From positions 1 to 7,406 of the forward strand of contig JAEYUU010000180.1 in assembly GCA_023429545.1 (NCBI GenBank): DNA of 7,406 bases. Reading direction: 5' to 3'. Numbering within the stretch: position 1 is the stretch's first letter; each line of letters starts with the position of its first letter. The stretch comes from Verrucomicrobiota bacterium (GTDB lineage: Bacteria > Verrucomicrobiota > Verrucomicrobiia > Verrucomicrobiales > Verrucomicrobiaceae). Both the position numbers and the translations under genes were made by a program. This document shows, in pieces, positions 7,225-7,406 of the stretch. The notes below the pieces were generated by a model. It worked only from the letters and a program-made list of their open reading frames with translations. It was not told the origin of the DNA and did not search any database.

Positions 7225-7406
7225 TCAGTGGAGGAGGGCGTTCAAGGTGATCGTGGTCCCGCGTCCTGGCACCGTGGCGAGTTCCATGTGACCGTGCAAT
7301 GTTTCAGCGCGGTGTTTCATATTGGCCAGTCCGCTCCCATCAGATTTGTGTGATGTATCGAATCCGGATCCGTTGTCGTGAATGCTGAGGTCGAACGCGC
7401 GGTCAT
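7225..7406 (-). CDS. Sensor histidine kinase, C-terminal ATPase end (5' part missing)
   Basis: Only the last 59 residues lie inside the window, ending in TGA at 7225-7227. They carry the end of a HATPase_c domain. The ATP-binding G1 box is DNGSGF (fragment residues 10-15) and the G2 box is GSGLANMKHRA (23-33), followed by GRGTTITL, the usual last strand. GLANMxxRA fits the NarX/DesK-like kinases that normally pair with NarL-type regulators, which agrees with the gene 6 bp downstream. The sensor and phospho-acceptor histidine regions are outside the window, so nothing can be said of the signal or membrane topology. Confidence 0.9.
   Translation of the reverse strand, partial: DRAFDLSIHDNGSGFDTSHKSDGSGLANMKHRAETLHGHMELATVPGRGTTITLNALLH

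Overview
This is a 7.4-kb, GC-rich window in which every credible gene lies on the minus strand. It reads as one co-directional block, so gene order runs from high to low coordinates. The gene types point to the Planctomycetota/Verrucomicrobiota group: a large secreted DUF1549/DUF1553 cytochrome-like protein, followed at once by a Tat-exported DUF1501 protein. This pair is a hallmark of that group. I lean towards Verrucomicrobiota, but this is inference from gene content and not a phylogenetic result.

Layout in transcription order. (1) 7406-7225: C-terminal end of a sensor histidine kinase, cut by the window edge. (2) 7218-6565: a complete NarL/FixJ-type response regulator, 6 bp downstream, completing a two-component pair. 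(3) A 61-bp spacer with an imperfect hairpin and a good ribosome binding site. (4) 6503-3471: a 1010-residue secreted protein with a cytochrome c-like CxxCH domain, DUF1549 (which holds a second CxxCH), a discoidin/F5-8C-like carbohydrate-binding domain and DUF1553. (5) 3465-1987: a 492-residue DUF1501 protein with a twin-arginine signal, starting 5 bp after the previous stop. (6) 1942-839: a secreted BNR/Asp-box protein of the sialidase-like superfamily. (7) 797-327 and 301-1: two small paralogous secreted proteins of a family I do not recognise, in tandem and 25 bp apart; the second is cut by the window start.

Working model (inference): a two-component system sits at the head of a group of exported proteins. 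The large protein and the DUF1501 protein would form a cell-envelope pair, the BNR protein would bind or cleave a glycan, and the two small proteins would act outside the cytoplasm. A discoidin domain and a beta-propeller together suggest handling of extracellular polysaccharide or glycoprotein. No substrate can be read from the sequence. I see no RNA genes, CRISPR array, insertion sequence or integrase, and no gene-free stretch longer than about 60 bp. The least explained content is the tandem pair of small proteins at the start of the window.
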